From Bacillota bacterium (GTDB lineage: Bacteria; Bacillota; Clostridia; Lachnospirales; Lachnospiraceae), in the NCBI GenBank assembly GCA_023410575.1, contig JAEYPP010000011.1:1-39653 (forward strand): DNA of 39,653 nt, given 5' to 3'. Shown one piece after another: positions 1 to 7,645 of the stretch (within the stretch, counting starts at the first letter, position 1; each line of letters starts with the position of its first letter). A program made the position numbers and the translations under genes. The notes beneath the pieces were generated by a model. That model was not told where the DNA came from. It ran no database searches and worked only from the letters and a program-made list of their open reading frames with translations.

Positions 1-19
1 CCTTGAGATAGAGATCAAA

Positions 20-220
20 CGTCATTTTGCAAAAGCAAGTGTTTTGGGCATGGGATGACAAACATAATTTATACGCAACACGCTTTCGCTTGAATGAAGT
101 TCGTAACGGTACATAAGGGCCTAAAATACAGGCCCTAAGTACCGACGACTTCATAACAGTTGCTCCTAAATTATGTTTGTCATCCCATTTTTAGCAAGTC
201 AATTTATGTGCAAAATGACG
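20..220. repeat. Long nested inverted repeat, no gene
   Basis: An imperfect palindrome of about 200 bp. Outer 12-bp arms at 20-31 and 209-220 are perfect complements. A perfect 20-bp pair follows at 51-70 (tgggatgacaaacataattt) and 168-187. An inner imperfect pair lies at 96-121 and 131-152, built around ggcc and tacc blocks. The transcript or single strand could fold into one long cruciform-like hairpin. I see no open reading frame with a ribosome binding site in it. It could be a small non-autonomous mobile element, a structured RNA or an elaborate terminator of a gene outside the window. Confidence 0.75.
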
Positions 221-255
221 AATGACATTATAGAAAAGTACTTTTGACCAAGGGG

Positions 256-300
256 CTGTCACACTAGCTGAATATGGAATAAAAAGGGCTGTTGCATAAT
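256..300. repeat. Fragments of intergenic repeat modules
   Basis: Two short modules recur elsewhere in the window. ctgtcacacta (256-266) is found in the stem of the terminator at 9582-9592. gaataaaaagggctgttgca (277-296) matches 12276-12296 with one mismatch and one indel, and there it forms the left arm of a long hairpin. Here no complementary right arm follows, so this looks like an orphaned half. Confidence 0.5.
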
Positions 301-323
301 GTAACAGTTCTCACAACTTTATT

Positions 324-484
324 AGCGTTTGTGATTTCATCTCCTATCCTGAAGAAAGAGGACACATGCATATTTTCGAAGGCCTTACAAGTCCCACACG
401 CTCTTTGTGGGCTTGTTTCCATCGCGCGCCGTAGAAAATATACATGTGTCCTCTTTCTCTTCATAACAAAAATTCACAAACGCT
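324..484. repeat. Terminator-nested repeat, copy 1
   Basis: Nested palindrome just downstream of the stop of the minus-strand phenylacetate-CoA ligase gene (stop at 490). The outermost 11-bp arms (324-334 / 474-484) are perfect. The main arms at 351-377 and 434-462 pair over about 25 bp with one mismatch and a 2-nt bulge. An inner hairpin (acaagtcccaca / tgtgggcttgt) lies near 387-416. The inner core, read on the + strand as gcc..acaagtcc to catcgc.cgccg, is about 85% identical to the core at 24437-24491, while the outer arms are unrelated. By position it probably ends transcription of the ligase gene. Open frames on both strands here are by-products of the palindrome. Confidence 0.75.
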
Positions 485-489
485 TATTC

Positions 490-1803
490 CTAGAACATAA
501 CATCTTTTCTTAAATCAGTAACTCTCTTTGCCTTACCCTCAAATCTTTGAAGACTTCCAGGTGCAACAAGCTTAATTACCGCATCTAAGCCTAATACTGT
601 CTTAAGTTGGTTACGTATCTTCTTTTCTAAAGATTCTAGTGCCGTATAAGAATCTAATAATGACTCATCTGCAAGCTCTACTCGAATCTGCATTGAATCC
701 AAGTGGTTGACTCGATCTACTGTAATCTCATAATGAGCACCTATCTCTGTAACCTTTAATAATACCTCCTCAATCTGAGATGGGAATACATTAACGCCAC
801 GTATCACAAGCATATCATCTGTTCTTCCGAAAAGAGTATGCATACGCACTGTTGTACGGCCACACTTACAAGGCTCATACATTAACATAGAAATATCACG
901 AGTCCGATAACGAATGAGTGGCACAACATCCTTGCATAAACAAGTGATAACAAGTTCACCTTTTTCACCAGGAGGTAATACCTCACCTGTATTCGGGTCA
1001 ATTATCTCAGGAATAAAGTAATCCTCGTTAACATGCATACCATTGAGCTGTTCACATTCTCCAGAAACACCAGGACCACAAAGCTCACTCATTCCATAAT
1101 TCTGTGTACAAAGGAAATCATCTCCCCATAGACGATGCATCTCATCACGCATTGGTTCTGTCATCCCTTCTCCTCCAAACAAACCTATCTTAACTTTCAA
1201 ATCCTTTTTAGGGTCAATTCCCATCGATAAAGCAACTTCTGCAATATGTAAAGCATAGGAAGGCGTAGCTACTAATAAGGTTGTTCCAAAATCCTGCATA
1301 AACATAATCTGCTTCTTAGTATTTCCAGAAGAAGTTGGACATACACTTGCGCCAAGATTCTCCAATCCATAATGCAAACCAAGTGCTCCTGTAAACATAC
1401 CATAACCAAAGCAAATCTGTGCGATATCATCTGGTGTCGCACCACCCATACAAGCTATTCTTGTAACATTATTAGTCCATGTATCCAAATCTCTTTTTGT
1501 ATATCCAACCACCGTTGGTTTACCAGTTGTTCCTGATGAAGCATGAATACGTACTACATCCTTTTTAGGAGTTGCAAACATGCCAAATGGATAATTATCT
1601 CTAAAATCTTGTTTCAAAGTAAATGGTAAACGTTGTAAATCTTTTAATGTTGTAACTTCTTCAGGTTTCATCTGAATAGCATCCATCTTTGCACGATAAA
1701 CTGGTACATTTTGATATACATATGATAATGTCTCTTTTAATCTTTCTAACTGAATTGCTTCAATCTCTTGGCGAGACATAGATTCCTCTTTTGCCCAAAT
1801 CAT
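490..1803 (-). CDS. paaK: Phenylacetate-CoA ligase (PaaK family)
   Basis: A 437-aa adenylate-forming enzyme expected to activate phenylacetate or a related aryl acid to its CoA thioester in the cytoplasm with ATP. The AMP-binding P-loop motif SSGTTGKPT is at residues 89-97. The GMSELCGPG and RYRTRD stretches and the C-terminal IEEVLLKV region follow the PaaK order, and the length is typical. The ATG has GGAGGA about six bases upstream. The gene is monocistronic with its own consensus promoter at 1865-1893 and a nested palindrome downstream. In anaerobic Firmicutes such ligases often accompany aromatic amino acid fermentation through indolepyruvate:ferredoxin oxidoreductase, but no such gene is in the window, so the physiological acid is uncertain. 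The family call is firm and the substrate is inferred. Confidence 0.9.
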   Translation of the reverse strand: MIWAKEESMSRQEIEAIQLERLKETLSYVYQNVPVYRAKMDAIQMKPEEVTTLKDLQRLPFTLKQDFRDNYPFGMFATPKKDVVRIHASSGTTGKPTVVGYTKRDLDTWTNNVTRIACMGGATPDDIAQICFGYGMFTGALGLHYGLENLGASVCPTSSGNTKKQIMFMQDFGTTLLVATPSYALHIAEVALSMGIDPKKDLKVKIGLFGGEGMTEPMRDEMHRLWGDDFLCTQNYGMSELCGPGVSGECEQLNGMHVNEDYFIPEIIDPNTGEVLPPGEKGELVITCLCKDVVPLIRYRTRDISMLMYEPCKCGRTTVRMHTLFGRTDDMLVIRGVNVFPSQIEEVLLKVTEIGAHYEITVDRVNHLDSMQIRVELADESLLDSYTALESLEKKIRNQLKTVLGLDAVIKLVAPGSLQRFEGKAKRVTDLRKDVMF

Positions 1804-1864
1804 AATACTTCCTCCATGACTAATAATTTTTCACATCAAAGCTTTAATACGTTAAACTACTGTA

Positions 1865-1893
1865 ATTATAAGTTCTTTAAATTGCTTTGTCAA
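1865..1893 (-). promoter_or_regulatory. Sigma-A promoter of phenylacetate-CoA ligase
   Basis: Read on the minus strand, TTGACA (1888-1893), a 17-bp spacer and TATAAT (1865-1870). Both hexamers match consensus perfectly. The start codon lies about 60 bases downstream. Confidence 0.8.
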
Positions 1894-1942
1894 TGCTAAG
1901 AGCGTGATTTTTCCTTATATTACCGTACCATTCTAAACTTAT

Positions 1943-1970
1943 TTCACAACGTCTTAACATTAGGTATAAT
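1943..1970 (+). promoter_or_regulatory. Candidate promoter of the Cys/Gly-rich gene
   Basis: TTCACA (1943-1948), a 16-bp spacer and TATAAT (1965-1970), about 85 bases before the start codon at 2054. A second motif, CATAATATA at 2016-2024, resembles a sigma-K-type -10 element (CATA-N3-TA) but I see no convincing -35 partner. Confidence 0.5.
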
Positions 1971-2053
1971 TAAAAAGTTTTTTTATAAAAGTAGGAAATA
2001 AGGCAAGCCATCAATCATAATATACATTGTAAACATTTATTGGAGGAATTTAC

Positions 2054-2332
2054 ATGAGTGATTTATCAGCAACTAACTGCGGTGGCAGTTGTGGATGCGG
2101 CTGTGGCAATGGCGACGGCGGTTTTGGTGGTTCTTGTATTTGGATAATCCTTATTCTTTTATTCTGCTGTGGCGGCTTCGGTGGTAATAGCTGTGGCAAC
2201 GGATGTGGCAATGGCTTCTTTGGTGGTGGCGATTGCAGTTGCATCATCTGGATTATCTTAATTCTCTGCTTCTGTGGCGGTGGCAACAGTTGTGGATGTG
2301 GCAATGGTTGTGGAAACGGCTGTGGCTGCTAA
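2054..2332 (+). CDS. Cys/Gly-rich small protein, chorion/YjcZ-like
   Basis: A 92-aa protein with 18 cysteines and about 30 glycines. It is a tandem duplication. Unit 1 (about residues 27-59) and unit 2 (about 62-92) each consist of a short hydrophobic segment (CIWIILILLF, CIIWIILILC) followed by a Gly-Asn-Cys tail with NGCGNG. The ribosome binding site GGAGG precedes the ATG with good spacing, and an intrinsic terminator follows at 2445-2479, so it is a real single-gene unit. Clostridial relatives are annotated as 'chorion class high-cysteine' proteins. YjcZ-type proteins of Bacillus are similarly small, Gly-rich and hydrophobic. Function is unknown; a spore-coat, membrane-hairpin or metal-binding role is conceivable but unproven. 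Confidence 0.75.
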   Translation: MSDLSATNCGGSCGCGCGNGDGGFGGSCIWIILILLFCCGGFGGNSCGNGCGNGFFGGGDCSCIIWIILILCFCGGGNSCGCGNGCGNGCGC

Positions 2333-2444
2333 TAATCGTAGTCATACATCAAGCAAAAGAAGATAAGAGACTGCTAATAAAGAAAAATCGCCATGTGATT
2401 GTTCTTGAATATTAGCTAAGTCCTATACCGCAAGATATGACAAT

Positions 2445-2479
2445 AAGCATCTGTATCATTAATTGATACAGGTGCTTTT
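2445..2479 (+). terminator. Intrinsic terminator after Cys/Gly-rich gene
   Basis: Stem aagcatctgtatca (2445-2458) pairs with 2464-2477 across a 5-nt loop with one mismatch, and the 3' arm runs into tttt. Confidence 0.75.
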
Positions 2480-2531
2480 CATTATTTCTATTTATTTGAT
2501 CAGCTTTTTTGTCCCTAGGTTCAAGTTTGAT

Positions 2532-2810
2532 TTACTTATTACCAGTTGCGGCTTTACAAATACGCTCTAGAAGGCCACTTTTCTTAATACATTCATAATC
2601 ATATTCGTAAATTGTTGTTTCGTCTTCTTCTAATATTGTGTTTTCCTCGACCTCTCTCTTCTTCAATTTTTCTCTTTTATCCTCAGCCTCTGTTAACTTA
2701 TGTGATTGAACTTGATATATCTCATGATAAAAATCTTCAACTCCTCGACTATCAATTCGGGTCAATTCACCCATACAAATTCTTACCCCAACGAATCGAT
2801 TTGTTATCAA
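2532..2810 (-). CDS. Hypothetical charged protein, possibly a remnant
   Basis: A possible 92-aa product starting with TTG at 2810 without a visible ribosome binding site. A more credible start is ATG at codon 13 (2774), which has a weak GGGG about ten bases upstream and would give 80 aa. The middle (about residues 38-66) is strongly charged (Lys/Glu) and probably helical; the C-terminus holds two Cys. I recognise no family. It fills a gap between convergent and divergent units and has no obvious promoter. It could be a genuine small protein, a decayed fragment or a chance frame. Confidence 0.35.
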   Translation of the reverse strand: MITNRFVGVRICMGELTRIDSRGVEDFYHEIYQVQSHKLTEAEDKREKLKKREVEENTILEEDETTIYEYDYECIKKSGLLERICKAATGNK

Positions 2811-2885
2811 TATATGTCATAATCATTAAAATTGTGCCTATTATACAATAACTTACAAATTTAATGTCGAAGGGACTACAATCAG

Positions 2886-2914
2886 TTGAATTTCTTACCA
2901 TAATTTTGTATACT
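2886..2914 (+). promoter_or_regulatory. Sigma-A promoter of aroC
   Basis: TTGAAT (2886-2891), a 17-bp spacer and TATACT (2909-2914), about 30 bases upstream of the aroC start. The leader is too short for a riboswitch. Confidence 0.7.
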
Positions 2915-2944
2915 AAGTAAAACGAAATTATGTAGGAGGCAAAT

Positions 2945-4045
2945 ATGGCAGGCTCGACTTTTGGTAAGATTTTTCAAGTAACAACCTGGGGGGAATCTCA
3001 CGGCAAAGGAATTGGTGTTGTTGTGGATGGATGTCCAGCAGGTTTATCAATTAACGAAGAAATGATTCAGGTTTATCTAAACCGTAGAAAACCTGGTCAG
3101 TCTAAATATGCAACACCCCGAAAGGAAGATGATACTGTATCCATCTTATCTGGAGTCTTTGAAGGCAAAACTACTGGCACTCCAATTTCCTTAATTGTGA
3201 TGAATGAAACCCAACGTTCGACAGATTATTCTGAGATTGCAAGCTACTACCGACCTGGGCATGCAGACTTTACCTATGATGCGAAGTACGGTTTTCGTGA
3301 CTATCGTGGTGGTGGTCGTTCCTCAGGACGTGAAACAATTGGACGTGTTGCGGGTGGTGCAATAGCCTCTATCCTTTTAAAAGAACTTGGGATAGAAGTA
3401 TTTGCATATACGAAGTCAATTGGTAATATATCCATTGATTACTCCCAATGTAAAAAAGAGAATATGCAATTAAGTCCCCTCTATATGCCTGATCTAGCAG
3501 CATCCGCAAATGCAGAACAGTTATTACTTACTTCTATGCAGGAGCAGGATTCGGTTGGTGGTGTAGTTGAATGTATCGTAAGTGGAATACCTGCTGGAAT
3601 TGGAGATCCTGTATTTGATAAATTGGATGCTAATCTTGCAAAAGCAATTATGTCAATTGGTGCTGTGAAAGGATTTGAGATTGGGGATGGATTTGGTTGC
3701 ACGACGAAAAAAGGTTCAGAAAATAATGATGGTTTTCATTTTGTAAATGGAAGAATTGAAAAAACAAGTAATCACGCAGGTGGAATCCTAGGTGGAATTA
3801 GTGATGGTTCTGAGATTATACTGCGAGCTGCAATAAAAGCAACACCTTCCATTTTAAAATCTCAGCCAACCGTTAATAAGCTAAATGAAAATATCTATGT
3901 TTCGATAAAAGGACGTCATGATCCAATCATTGTTCCACGTGCTGTTGTTGTAGTCGAGGCAATGACTGCAATTACTGTTCTTGATATGGTAATGACAAAT
4001 GTAACGTGCAGTTTATCAAATTTAAAGAAGTTTTATAAAGAATGA
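2945..4045 (+). CDS. aroC: Chorismate synthase
   Basis: A 366-aa enzyme for the last shikimate-pathway step, converting 5-enolpyruvylshikimate-3-phosphate to chorismate with reduced FMN. Seen in the sequence are the N-terminal signature GESHGKGIGVVVDGCPAG (about residues 17-34), the central block RPGHADFTYDAKYGFRDYRG followed by GGRSSGRET, and a C-terminal VVVVEAMTAITVLDM block. Full length for the family. ATG follows AGGAGG with six to seven bases spacing. It stands alone with its own promoter and a strong terminator, away from other aromatic biosynthesis genes. Confidence 0.97.
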   Translation: MAGSTFGKIFQVTTWGESHGKGIGVVVDGCPAGLSINEEMIQVYLNRRKPGQSKYATPRKEDDTVSILSGVFEGKTTGTPISLIVMNETQRSTDYSEIASYYRPGHADFTYDAKYGFRDYRGGGRSSGRETIGRVAGGAIASILLKELGIEVFAYTKSIGNISIDYSQCKKENMQLSPLYMPDLAASANAEQLLLTSMQEQDSVGGVVECIVSGIPAGIGDPVFDKLDANLAKAIMSIGAVKGFEIGDGFGCTTKKGSENNDGFHFVNGRIEKTSNHAGGILGGISDGSEIILRAAIKATPSILKSQPTVNKLNENIYVSIKGRHDPIIVPRAVVVVEAMTAITVLDMVMTNVTCSLSNLKKFYKE

Positions 4046-4073
4046 TATAACTTTAACTCCCCTTTGACTATCA

Positions 4074-4133
4074 GATGAAAGAAGGAGCAATGTAGTTGAT
4101 TAATCTATCAATCATACATTGCTCCTTTTCATC
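4074..4133. terminator. Bidirectional terminator between aroC and gntR
   Basis: Long hairpin. gatgaaagaaggagcaatgta (from 4075) pairs with tacattgctccttttcatc (to about 4132). It lies between convergent aroC and the GntR gene, and T-rich or A-rich flanks suit termination from both sides. Confidence 0.75.
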
Positions 4134-4143
4134 GAGGTTAATT

Positions 4144-4812
4144 TTATAATCCCTTTGCATTTATATTTTCTATTGTTTGAATAATATGCTCATGTGCTAG
4201 TGTCTCAGCAAGTTCTCCATTTCTTTCGCGGATAGCATCAAGAATTGCGGTATGTTCATGATTCGAATTTTCTGCACGTTCCGGATTCGATAATGTTATC
4301 TTTCTTATACGTTGAACATAATGATGAAAATCTGAAAGTACATGGCGCAAAATCTTACTACCAGAAGCTTCATAGATTAGTTCATGAAACTTATTATCCA
4401 GTTCTACGACTTGATCATAGTGCTTCTTTTTCGAGTGAAATTCTGATAGATATACCACTTCCTCTAATTCTTGAAGCTTTTCATCATTAATATGTTCACA
4501 TGCCCATCGAGCACATAAACCCTCTAGATAGGATCGGATGACATAAATATCATGTATATCCTTCTCCGAAATACCAGTAACATAGGCTCCTTTATTTGGA
4601 ATTATATTTACTAATCCCTCTAATTCCAACTGTCGCAGTGCTTCTCTAACTGGTGTTCTACTAACTCCAAGCTCAAGTCCAATCGTATTTTCCTTCAATT
4701 CTTCATTTTGTTTATAGTGTCCAGACAAAATATCTTCTCGAATTCGATTAAACACTCTGCCACGTAACGAATACTTATCCGTTACTTCCTTTTGTAACTC
4801 CTTGTTATCCAC
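4144..4812 (-). CDS. GntR family regulator, FadR/FCD subfamily
   Basis: A 222-aa DNA-binding regulator. The N-terminal winged helix has the typical GVSRTPVREALRQLELEGLV block, and the C-terminal FCD ligand domain has ELDNKFHELIYEASG plus later His residues (SNHEHTAIL, LAHEH) that usually bind a metal and a carboxylate. The start is taken as GTG at 4812 because AGGAGG sits six bases before it; a GTG 18 bases further upstream would place that binding site inside the coding sequence. It is the third gene of an operon behind the Re-citrate synthase-like and isocitrate dehydrogenase-like genes (33-base gap). It probably controls this operon in response to an organic acid such as citrate; the ligand is inferred. 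Confidence 0.9.
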   Translation of the reverse strand: MDNKELQKEVTDKYSLRGRVFNRIREDILSGHYKQNEELKENTIGLELGVSRTPVREALRQLELEGLVNIIPNKGAYVTGISEKDIHDIYVIRSYLEGLCARWACEHINDEKLQELEEVVYLSEFHSKKKHYDQVVELDNKFHELIYEASGSKILRHVLSDFHHYVQRIRKITLSNPERAENSNHEHTAILDAIRERNGELAETLAHEHIIQTIENINAKGL

Positions 4813-4845
4813 AAAAAACCTCCTGTGCACTGCACAATTAACTCT

Positions 4846-6012
4846 TTAACCTAACTTTTCAATTGTATCCATAATATAATCAGCAAACTCAGCACCAGTT
4901 GCTCCAGTATCACGACCAGTGATAGTAATCTTCTTTTCAGTAACCGTACAGATATCAAGTGCTTGATATAGTAAATCTGCCTTCTTAGTATATCCAATAT
5001 GAGAAAGTAACATAGCTGCTGCACGAATTACAGAGCATGGATCAGCATATTTGTCTCTGCCTTCTAATACCATTCTAGGTGCTGAACCATGAATAGCTTC
5101 AAACATAGCGTAGCGTTTACCAATGTTAGCACTACCTGCTGTTCCAACCCCACCTTGGAACTCAGCTGCTTCATCCGTAAGAATATCACCATAAAGATTT
5201 GGAAGAACTAGAACTTGGAAATCTCTTCTACGTTTCTCATCGACTAATTTAGCAGTCATAATATCAATATACCAGTCATCTGTTGCAATTTCTGGATACT
5301 CTTTAGCAATCTCTTTAAAGATGTCTAAGAATTTTCCGTCTGTCGTCTTTATAATATTTGCCTTAGTAACAGCAGTCACTCTTGTTTTGCCATTCGCTTT
5401 TGCAAATTCAAATGCAGCCCGTATGATTCTTTCTGTTCCTTGGGTTGTGACAACAGTAAAATCTACACCCAAATCCTCAGTAACATGAACACCCTTGCTA
5501 CCAACAGCATAAGCGCCTTCTGTATTCTCACGATAAAAAGTCCAGTCAATTCCTTGCTCAGGAATTCGAACAGGTCTTACATTTGCAAATAAATCAAGTT
5601 CTTTACGCATTGCTACATTTGCGCTCTCAACATTTGGCCAAGGATCACCTTTTCTTGGTGTTGTTGTAGGTCCTTTTAAGATGACGTGACATTCTTTTAG
5701 TTCTTTTAACACATCATCAGGAATTGCCTTCATCTCTTCTGCTCTTCGCTCGATCGTAAGTCCATCAATCACCTTAAAAGCTACTTTACCAGAAGTAGCT
5801 TCATCCTTTAGTAAAAATTCAAGAATTCTCTGCGCCTGACCAGTAATTGCTGGTCCAATACCATCACCACCACATACACCTATGATGATTTGGTCTAAAT
5901 TCTTATAGTCTAAGAAATCACCTTGGGCTTTCATTACCTCTACACGCCCTAATTGTTCCTCTAGCAACTTACCAAATGCTTCTTTTGCAGCAGCTATCTT
6001 TTCCGTAGTCAT
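4846..6012 (-). CDS. icd: Isocitrate dehydrogenase-like decarboxylating enzyme
   Basis: A 388-aa member of the isocitrate/isopropylmalate dehydrogenase family, oxidising a 2-hydroxy acid and decarboxylating it. GGDGIGP (48-54) opens the fold. NVESANVAMRKELDLF (127-142) followed by RPVR (146-149) carries the Ser and Asn that in isocitrate dehydrogenases contact the gamma-carboxylate, so isocitrate is favoured over isopropylmalate. FYRENTEGAYAVG and KANIIKTTDG supply the conserved Tyr and Lys. The cofactor loop HGSAPRMVLEGRDKYADP fits neither the textbook NAD nor NADP pattern, so cofactor is left open. ATG follows AGGAGG at seven bases. It lies 53 bases behind the Re-citrate synthase-like gene, which supports the isocitrate role. 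Confidence 0.85.
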   Translation of the reverse strand: MTTEKIAAAKEAFGKLLEEQLGRVEVMKAQGDFLDYKNLDQIIIGVCGGDGIGPAITGQAQRILEFLLKDEATSGKVAFKVIDGLTIERRAEEMKAIPDDVLKELKECHVILKGPTTTPRKGDPWPNVESANVAMRKELDLFANVRPVRIPEQGIDWTFYRENTEGAYAVGSKGVHVTEDLGVDFTVVTTQGTERIIRAAFEFAKANGKTRVTAVTKANIIKTTDGKFLDIFKEIAKEYPEIATDDWYIDIMTAKLVDEKRRRDFQVLVLPNLYGDILTDEAAEFQGGVGTAGSANIGKRYAMFEAIHGSAPRMVLEGRDKYADPCSVIRAAAMLLSHIGYTKKADLLYQALDICTVTEKKITITGRDTGATGAEFADYIMDTIEKLG

Positions 6013-6065
6013 CGTATTTCCTCCTAAATCTGCATATTTGAAGTACCTCTTATTAGCTTGTTAAG

Positions 6066-7472
6066 CTACTCTACCTTTAAATCAGGTAAATCAACATTGC
6101 ATTCTTCCTTATAAGCATTGATTAAATGAATCAACTCTTCATCTGTCATTACAGTGATTCTTCCATCTTCATACTCTTTATCAACAATTTCCTTCAGCTT
6201 AACAACGAGTAAGTTTGATTTATCCAGCATCTTGTCGCCTTTAAGCTTACAGTATGTATTAATCCAATGGGCAATGCCCGCTAGACCTGACGTATTCGAC
6301 ACGGAAACTAATACTGGACGATTTAAAAACTTCTCTGTATCAAATATATTATAAATTTCTTCATTTTTCAATAGACCATCCGCATGAATTCCTGCTCGTG
6401 TTACATTAAAATTCTTTCCTACAAATGGAGTTCTATGCGGAATCTTGTATCCGATTTCCTTTTTAAAGTATTCAGCAAGTTCAGTAACAACCGTTGTATC
6501 CATTCCATCAAGTGTACCTTTTAATTGAGCATATTCAAATACCATTGCTTCAAGAGGTGTATTACCAGTTCTCTCACCTATGCCAAATAAAGAACAATTG
6601 ACACCACTTGCACCATAAAGCCAAGCAGTTGTTGAATTAGCTACAGCTTTATAAAAATCATTATGACCATGCCATTCTAATTGTTCTGATGGAACTCCAG
6701 CGTGTGTTGTTAACGAATAGATAATTCCTTGTACACTTCGTGGAATTACAGCACCTGCAAAATTTACACCATAACCCATAGTATCGCAAGCACGAATCTT
6801 TACTGGAATATTATATTCATTTCCTAATTTCATAAGCTCAAAGCAGAATGGAATAACAAAACCATGGATATCCGAACGAGTAATATCTTCAAGATGACAT
6901 CTTGGAGCTACACCTGTTTCAAGGCACTCACGAACAATACTTAAGTAATGATTCATGGCTTGACTTCTAGTCATCTTCATCTTATAGAAAATGTGATAAT
7001 CAGAACAACTAACTAAAATACCTGTTTCCTTCATTCCTAAATCCTTTACAAGCTCAAAATCCTTCTTGCTTGCACGAATCCATGAAGTTACCTCTGGAAA
7101 ACGATAGCCACGTTCCATACATTTATAAACAGCATCTCTATCTTTTTTACTGTATAAGAAAAATTCACTTGCACGAATAATTCCATTAGGACCACCTAGA
7201 CGATGTAAATAATCATAGATTGTTACTATTTGCTCAGTTGTATATGGTGCTCGAGACTGCTGTCCATCCCGAAATGTTGTATCTGTAATCCAAATATTAT
7301 TTGGCATATTATGTGGAACAATACGATCATTAAATGCAATCTTCGGTATCTCATCATATGGGAAAAGATTTCGAAAAACATTAGGTTGAACCACATCAAC
7401 AAGTTCATAGATATGTTCTTCTAATGATAATAAGTTGTTCTGAGGATTTCTATATACTCTACGATTCTCCAT
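6066..7472 (-). CDS. Re-citrate synthase-like enzyme
   Basis: A 468-aa enzyme of the DRE-TIM metallolyase group (isopropylmalate/homocitrate synthases). ITDTTFRDGQQ near residues 62-72 carries the metal and catalytic residues, and EWHGHNDF contains the HxH metal ligands. The TTFRDGQQ variant, the LGGPNG stretch and the overall sequence resemble the Re-face citrate synthase of Clostridium kluyveri more than LeuA, which would have a C-terminal regulatory domain. Expected reaction: acetyl-CoA plus oxaloacetate to citrate. ATG at 7472 is preferred over GTG at 7481 because TAGGAG lies eight bases before it. It is first in the operon with isocitrate dehydrogenase and GntR; no aconitase is present here. 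Homocitrate synthase is the main alternative. Confidence 0.82.
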   Translation of the reverse strand: MENRRVYRNPQNNLLSLEEHIYELVDVVQPNVFRNLFPYDEIPKIAFNDRIVPHNMPNNIWITDTTFRDGQQSRAPYTTEQIVTIYDYLHRLGGPNGIIRASEFFLYSKKDRDAVYKCMERGYRFPEVTSWIRASKKDFELVKDLGMKETGILVSCSDYHIFYKMKMTRSQAMNHYLSIVRECLETGVAPRCHLEDITRSDIHGFVIPFCFELMKLGNEYNIPVKIRACDTMGYGVNFAGAVIPRSVQGIIYSLTTHAGVPSEQLEWHGHNDFYKAVANSTTAWLYGASGVNCSLFGIGERTGNTPLEAMVFEYAQLKGTLDGMDTTVVTELAEYFKKEIGYKIPHRTPFVGKNFNVTRAGIHADGLLKNEEIYNIFDTEKFLNRPVLVSVSNTSGLAGIAHWINTYCKLKGDKMLDKSNLLVVKLKEIVDKEYEDGRITVMTDEELIHLINAYKEECNVDLPDLKVE

Positions 7473-7505
7473 GGCATTCACTCCTACATCAATAATTTCT
7501 GTTTA

Positions 7506-7534
7506 ATTGTATACAATAATACCATAAGTGTCAA
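7506..7534 (-). promoter_or_regulatory. Sigma-A promoter of the citrate operon
   Basis: On the minus strand, TTGACA (7529-7534), a 17-bp spacer and TACAAT (7506-7511), about 35 bases from the ATG at 7472. Very close to consensus, so the operon is likely well expressed unless the GntR protein represses it. Confidence 0.75.
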
Positions 7535-7593
7535 GGATTCATTTACAATTTTTATAATTTCGTTATATTATACTTATGTATCTCATTTATTAA

Positions 7594-7601
7594 GCCGATA
7601 T
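7594..7601 (+). promoter_or_regulatory. Possible sigma-D (FliA-type) -10 element
   Basis: GCCGATAT is a perfect match to the motility sigma factor -10 consensus, 212 bases upstream of the chemoreceptor start. The expected TAAA at -35 is not well matched (TATG at that distance), so the call rests on the -10 motif and the downstream gene. Confidence 0.45.
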
Positions 7602-7645
7602 ATGTAAAGATATATTATTGATTAGATAAATTGATAGTGTAAAAA

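Noticed and set aside
264..513. Overlapping short frames on both strands at 264-464 and 292-513
   Set aside because: Both are products of the palindrome at 324-484 and encode mirrored low-information sequence.
2050..2304. Pro/Leu-rich minus-strand frame opposite the Cys/Gly-rich gene
   Set aside because: Antisense of Gly-rich codons gives Pro-rich sequence, and there is no binding site upstream. The + strand gene has binding site and terminator.
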